From NCBI GenBank assembly GCA_022497155.1, contig MU385738.1:124001-188000 (forward strand): 64,000 bases of DNA, written 5' to 3'. Shown piece after piece: positions 59,120 through 64,000 of this stretch. The notes beneath the pieces are model-generated. The model had not been told where the DNA came from, did not search any database, and saw only the letters and a program-made list of their open reading frames with translations. Within the stretch, counting starts at the first letter, position 1, and every line of letters begins with the position of its first letter. This DNA comes from Whalleya microplaca. Its lineage: Eukaryota; Ascomycota; Sordariomycetes; Xylariales; Xylariaceae. The translations under genes and the position numbers were made by a program.

Positions 59120-60392
59120 ATGGCCGTTACACCTGCAATGGACGCTCAAAAGTGCAAGCTTTATTTTCAAGTTCTACTATGGTTGGGGATCATTCTCTCG
59201 TGGGGTATTAGTCTTCTGAACGGCACCGTGAAGGAGCTTCTCCTTTCCGTCTGGAATGGCCACCTAGGTGAAGAAAGGTTGCCACTGGCTACTAACTACA
59301 CCGGCATCCCCATCATAGACTATCCCCTTGCTGTCCTTGTGGCCTTCTTTTATTATGGCACTAGTGGACACGATGAGGGTTATCAACTCTTCCTCTTCGA
59401 TTCTTACGGTACGCTTACAGCGGCGTTTGTATGGCTATACGTTGAATCATTACGTCCTAATGCCGAACCTAAGTGGATGTCCAGGTAAGTTGTGCCATAT
59501 AAGCTACTATAAATTTGAGAGACATCTAAGAACATTCGACTGACCAGGTCTCAGACCAGTGATTTTCGGAATGCTTTGGCAATGTTGTGGTGCTGCAACG
59601 GCCTTGCCTTTGTACTTCGCCATCCACATGCAGTGGTCTTCGCAGACTAAACAAGTTACGAGAGTCGCGAGGTTAGACCAAGCAAGAGCGCTCCCATTTG
59701 CCTTCTTGCTCGGAGCCGTCCTCCCTACGGTGATCGGAATGGCACCCACTTGGCTCGGGGCGCACTCACGGCCTCCTGTCACTCACCAGATGATCATGGC
59801 TGCCTGGCAGCCAGCCCCAATCTGGGTTGCCTGGTCCCTCTACTTGTTTTCCTGGTTGGCGAGAGGTATCTCCGGGGGCCCTGAGAGTAAGAGACCTGGT
59901 TATATTGCTCATGACGAAGATGGGAATGTGAAAAAGATCTATCGATGGATCTGCACCTCGTACTTGCTAGCGGCAGTACTGTCGGCCCTGGCCCACTGGT
60001 ACGTCTTTGGCCGAATCTTCACCAGCGACAACCCAGCAGTGAAAATGTCACGCATGTACATCCCCTGGCTTCATACAGGCCCATATGGAGAAACAGCCGC
60101 CGACATTATGGTTCGTGGACCGTGGCTATTCCTCCAATACGACGTCATTATTATCGGCCTTTCGAGTTTGTCCTGGGCGTTCATCCTTGTCCGACCGACA
60201 CCATTGCTGAAGAACCTGTCCGGAGTAAGACTTGCTCTGATAATGTTCGTTGCGAGCGTGGTCATCAGCCCTGGTGCAATAGTGTCCATTGCATTGTTGA
60301 TACGAGAGTATTATTTGCCCAAGTATGATGAGAACCGAACAGAACCAGCGAAAATGAGGTTGGGAAATTCTGATAGAAAGGGCTACCTATGA
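59120..60392 (+). CDS. Polytopic membrane protein, fungal secondary-metabolism type (2 exons, 400 aa)
   Basis: The model is join(59120..59484, 59555..60392), 1203 nt; donor GTAAGT, acceptor TCAG, with GACTGAC as likely branch point. The CAG at 59545-59547 would shift the frame. About nine hydrophobic helices are visible, near residues 13-33, 64-81, 89-107, 123-147, 166-186, 202-225, 247-272, 305-327 and 340-368. Between them are conserved-looking polar loops (DYPLAVLVAFFYYGTSG, GAHSRPPVTHQ, WLHTGPYGETAADIM). The end is basic and hydrophilic. The look matches fungal integral-membrane proteins found in terpenoid or polyketide gene clusters, some of which are terpene cyclases; I cannot assign a reaction. 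No other cluster gene lies within the window next to it. Confidence 0.8.
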
Positions 60393-61878
60393 TTTTCTTG
60401 GTAATGCGCTTCGGAGCATAGCTTTTGCTTCGGGGGAAGCTCAGCATGAGTGACGTGTACAATGTGTATATTGTCGGGGGGGAGGAAAGAACTCTAAGAG
60501 AAGATGTACATATAAAGGAACCCTCCAAGTAGGTGTAGCCATTTATCTAGAAACCTATCACGCTTAACGACGAGAATACATAGTAATACCACCAAGATAC
60601 CTTCACTAGATAAGGAACTCTAATTTACCACCTAGGAAGTCTCGGAAGAACCATAAATCTAGCAAAGATCTACATCTAAACCTAGTTGCTAATAATTTGG
60701 TCTCTGTGCTACTGTGAACTGGGCGCCTGAAAAGATACCTAATAACTAGGAGACGAGACCGGAAGAGCACCTGTTCCATCAATTCAACTCAAACCAAACA
60801 ACCCCCTTTATTTGAATTAAATTGATTAGAACACCTCTTTGGTATGATGATACTCGCGAGTTGATTAGGTTAGATTAGTAAGCCACTAAATAACCCTTGA
60901 ACCTTTTAAAACCCCTGACTGTTGAATTCCCTATTACGAAATGATCTAACACAGCAAAACTATTGGTGACTCAGGGAGGTGATACTAGTTAGCTCTGCAC
61001 GAAGGTTAGCAGCACAGGGGATAATGTGGCTAACAATTGCTGCCGAATAATTCAAGGAGATTGTCATGACAGGTTGCTTATATGAGGGAAACCAACCGAA
61101 CAAATTGAAAAGTATCAGTTGTTCAATTAAATAATATCCTACCATTTGAGATCAGTGAAGTCTGTAAAAGACATTTGATGGGATCACCGCAGAAGAGAAA
61201 TATGATTCCAATCTTTAGAGACTCATAATGGATCCAATAGATTTAGGCGGAACTCTGTAACTGATATCAAAGTGAAATTGTCTTAAATTGACCAAACCTG
61301 AGTTTGAAAGATGAAAAAAAAGTGTTTCCTCAAGGTGCTTTTCGGATCCTTTTAGGAACTCGAGACTTCTGTTGTTAGGAAAATTTTGTGTTGCAGCAAG
61401 GAGTTTCAGATACTTGATGTTTGACTTGGTGAGGTGAGTTTTCCTCTCTCAAGTGTTCCATACATATAGTCATGAACGTATTAGCTGCGCTCACAAGAGT
61501 TTCCTTAGGTATTAACCACATGGTAGATAAAGCAATTCCGAGCTGCTGACGAAAAGCTTACCAGACATTAATCAAGGTCTAGATCTTGATATTAGGACTT
61601 TAGGGGAAAGCTGAGGCGGTAATTAGGCTAATAATAGAAACTATGAGAACAATCTAGAGAATGAACAGCTACCTAGAAAAGTGAATCGAGAACAATGACT
61701 GGCTTTTTGATAGAAAGGAAATGAGAAAGGAAATACTCAAAGGAGGGTAAGTACGACAATCTCCCCAACAAGCCCAATTACAATCCCTCTCACGCGGCCA
61801 ATAGTATCCTACACAGAACTTTCAAGTACAATCGCCCTCACAGCCACCTATTCAGGCATTCGAAATGCCAACACCAAC
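60393..61878. other. Intergenic, no gene seen
   Basis: About 1.5 kb of AT-leaning sequence between the convergent membrane-protein and helical-repeat genes. Open frames are short and lack splice-linked partners. Confidence 0.55.
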
Positions 61879-64000
61879 TTAAGCAGCTACTAACTCCTGC
61901 ATTCTCACCCCCCACCTCTCGAGCGCCGGTGAAATGAAATCCCTGCTGCCTGTTTCCTTAGACACCACAAGGTTCCATTCTTGAGGGACTGAGTAGGTCA
62001 ACTCCTCCTGCACGTCAACGGTGCTCCACTTCTCCACAGGGAGCACTTTCAATGAGCCGTATCGTCGGCTGAGTCTGTCCTGGAATCCCTTCGCCGTCCT
62101 CACACCCTCGTTTCGGGAAGCCCAACCACAACGTCTGAGGCCATTGAGGTGGGAATCCGCCTCGGCGCGCAGTCGCTCATTGCCTTTACCGGTGTTGCCT
62201 TTGAGACGATGGGTATCTAAGTCGCTCAGAACGTCGGTGTGAATGCGTGCGGCCTCTCTAGTGCGACCAGCGCGAATAAGGAGCACTGTGAGTTTGTCGG
62301 CAAAGTTGAGCGCCTCGGTACTAAGGCCGCCGCGGGACTGTCGCAGATTGTAGTACAGGGTGTCGGCCAGGGTTATGGCCTCTTCGGTGTGGCCAGCGGA
62401 CACGTACGCATCAACTAGGAGCAAGCCAACGCGTAGCACGACGTCAGGGGACCAACTGCGTTGCACCTCACGGGAGCGCCAGAGGGCTCTGAGTAGAGAC
62501 TTTGGAAGTGTTAGTGGATTCTGAATGATACATATGAAGGAGTAGAAGAGAAATTGTTCACGGGAGCTTACCTCAAGCTCGTGGTAGTTCTTCTGGTCAC
62601 CCAACAAGCTGACGAGACTAGACAGGTCCTCGAACCGTAAGCTGACAAAATCGACGCCAGCCTCGCGAAGTGCAACAACGACAAATTGTAGTATGTTGCG
62701 GCTCGTGACAAGCATACTCTCCTTAAGTGATGAGTCTGCCGTCTTCCAAGCCGGCACATTGTGGCCGGCGAGGAGCTCTGCAAGCTTGTAGCCGAGCACG
62801 CCGCGCTGGCGGCCATGGTAGAAGCGTTGTGAGTTAGCGAAGTGGAACCCACACTTGGCGACAGCGTGTGCGCGTGGAAGGTCTTTCTTCTCAACCAAGA
62901 TATTGCGCACGACAGTATTGACGGCTTTGCAAGTGGCCAAGGCAAAGTCTACTGTTGCACGTTCTGTCGCAGTGTCAATACCAATTTGACTAAGAATCGC
63001 CACGTAGAGTTCAAACACGGCATCCTTGTCGTTTATATGAGTGCTCAAACTCTTAGCATATCGAGTTGTGAACAGAGCGAACAACTTCTTGTCTAGCACG
63101 GCAACGAAGCTTGCTCGGCCGTGAGTAACCCACAGGCAGCGCAGGCGAGCCGCGTGTTCGAGGACTAGCTCGATACTAGTGGTCTCGGTGATTGTAGTTG
63201 TCACTTCCATGTACTGTTCGTAAAGCAATGTCTCCATGAGGAGATCTGCCATGATCTGCGAGAAGTGCCAGGCAGTCTGCTCCCCTTTAGCGTTGAGACT
63301 GTCTTCAAAAGCGATGAGAAATAAGAAGGCTATCTTGCTAGGCTTCTTATCCCATTTGATGCTGATTTTCTGTTCAGTAGCATCGAAGCCCGGGAACAGA
63401 ATCAAGAACCGCAATTGCCGGAGAAGTTCATTCGAGTGGCTCTCGAGTTTAACTGCCTTGTAGATCGAGGCTAGCGTTGTGGCAGAGCTGTAGAGATCCA
63501 TTGCTACAGTAGCAGTCGTGATGATCTTGATAACACTCTCTTGAAGCAAGCCGATTATTATAGTCTGCCATTTCTCGCTACGGAGCTTGCAATGCATCAA
63601 GACTAGCTCGTTCAGCTTGAGAAGGGTTGTCTTGTGCCACCAGCCAAGCTCAATCCTCAATTGCTCGTACGCCTCGAAGCAAACTACCAATGCGCGCTCA
63701 ACAGATGTTGCCTCTATTTTCTTACCACTTGTGATGATAGTAACATAGAGAGTGGAAAGTCGCTTCTTGACGGTACGAATCTTGCTTTCTGTAAGGGTTG
63801 TCACTGTCTTACTCTTCGTAATAATCTCTTCATAAACTGTGACCGACTCATGGTAGTGCTCTTCGTTCTTCTCGCAAATTTCCGCCAAAGCAATCAGGGC
63901 CGCAAAGTAGAGAGATATAGAGACACCAAAACGCTTCTTGACCGTCTCGCGGTATTCAACGGTGAGCTTGTAAAGGATTGAAAACTCGACTTTGGCATGG
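61879..64000 (-). CDS. Large TPR-like helical-repeat protein, 5' end outside window (partial)
   Basis: The frame is open from the window edge (first full codon at 63999-63997) to the stop at 61879; no Met start lies inside, so the gene continues upstream. A 72-nt intron is likely at 62500-62571 (GTAAGC...AAAG); it is a multiple of three without stops, so retention is also in frame. The roughly 680 residues seen are almost wholly helical. Paired-helix repeats are visible (SVTVYEEIITKSKTV, KIRTVKKRLSTLYVTI, ERALVVCFEAYEQLRIELGW, later GHTEEAITLADTLYYNLRQ and AGRTREAARIHTDVLSDL), as in TPR or TPR-like solenoids. No catalytic motif is seen here; an N-terminal domain may exist outside. It probably acts as a protein-interaction scaffold. 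Function unknown. Confidence 0.75.
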   Translation of the reverse strand, partial: HAKVEFSILYKLTVEYRETVKKRFGVSISLYFAALIALAEICEKNEEHYHESVTVYEEIITKSKTVTTLTESKIRTVKKRLSTLYVTIITSGKKIEATSVERALVVCFEAYEQLRIELGWWHKTTLLKLNELVLMHCKLRSEKWQTIIIGLLQESVIKIITTATVAMDLYSSATTLASIYKAVKLESHSNELLRQLRFLILFPGFDATEQKISIKWDKKPSKIAFLFLIAFEDSLNAKGEQTAWHFSQIMADLLMETLLYEQYMEVTTTITETTSIELVLEHAARLRCLWVTHGRASFVAVLDKKLFALFTTRYAKSLSTHINDKDAVFELYVAILSQIGIDTATERATVDFALATCKAVNTVVRNILVEKKDLPRAHAVAKCGFHFANSQRFYHGRQRGVLGYKLAELLAGHNVPAWKTADSSLKESMLVTSRNILQFVVVALREAGVDFVSLRFEDLSSLVSLLGDQKNYHELEVSSREQFLFYSFICIIQNPLTLPKSLLRALWRSREVQRSWSPDVVLRVGLLLVDAYVSAGHTEEAITLADTLYYNLRQSRGGLSTEALNFADKLTVLLIRAGRTREAARIHTDVLSDLDTHRLKGNTGKGNERLRAEADSHLNGLRRCGWASRNEGVRTAKGFQDRLSRRYGSLKVLPVEKWSTVDVQEELTYSVPQEWNLVVSKETGSRDFISPALERWGVRMQELVAA

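Overview
The window looks like nuclear DNA of a filamentous ascomycete, most likely a Sordariomycete. Genes carry short GT-AG introns (about 44-106 nt in most genes). Recognisable fungal housekeeping genes (RPN8, adenylate kinase, HOOK, CENP-W, a YAG7-like protein) sit among lineage-specific ORFs. A block of about 13 kb is extremely AT-rich in the manner left by repeat-induced point mutation (RIP). All gene models here were built by reading splice sites and frames by eye; no database or alignment was run.

Layout. 0.1-3.5 kb: YAG7-like RGG protein and a tiny four-exon CENP-W gene, both on the minus strand. 3.5-20 kb: a gene-poor accessory stretch holding an acidic protein with a duplicated WWP motif, an intronless JmjC-like oxygenase, a secreted Cys-rich protein, a possible pol III/tRNA-derived unit, and a large protein with a collagen-like segment and a basic tail. 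21-33 kb: the conserved core, with a SWIM-domain protein, RPN8, ADK1 and HOOK. 34.7-48 kb: RIP-mutated retrotransposons. A decayed Ty3/Gypsy element lies in reverse orientation and is split by a 2.5-kb LTR element that retains only gag-like coding relics; 112-bp direct repeats that escaped RIP flank the block. 48-50.6 kb: decayed non-coding DNA. 50.6-55.2 kb: a signal-peptide-bearing I9 protease-inhibitor homologue and a CCCH zinc-finger protein with a PIN/NYN-like domain. 56-61 kb: sparse, with a polytopic membrane protein of secondary-metabolism type. 61.9-64 kb: the 3' part of a large helical-repeat protein that runs off the window.

There is no operon-like organisation. The core genes act separately: the proteasome lid (RPN8), adenylate balance (ADK1), dynein and early-endosome transport (HOOK) and the inner kinetochore (CENP-W). 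The most interesting observation is in HOOK. Its canonical C-terminus is assembled from three small downstream exons, but reading through the first of those introns (572 nt, far longer than its neighbours) gives an uninterrupted 159-residue alternative tail ending in Cys-Cys-Cys-Val, a lipidation-like signal.
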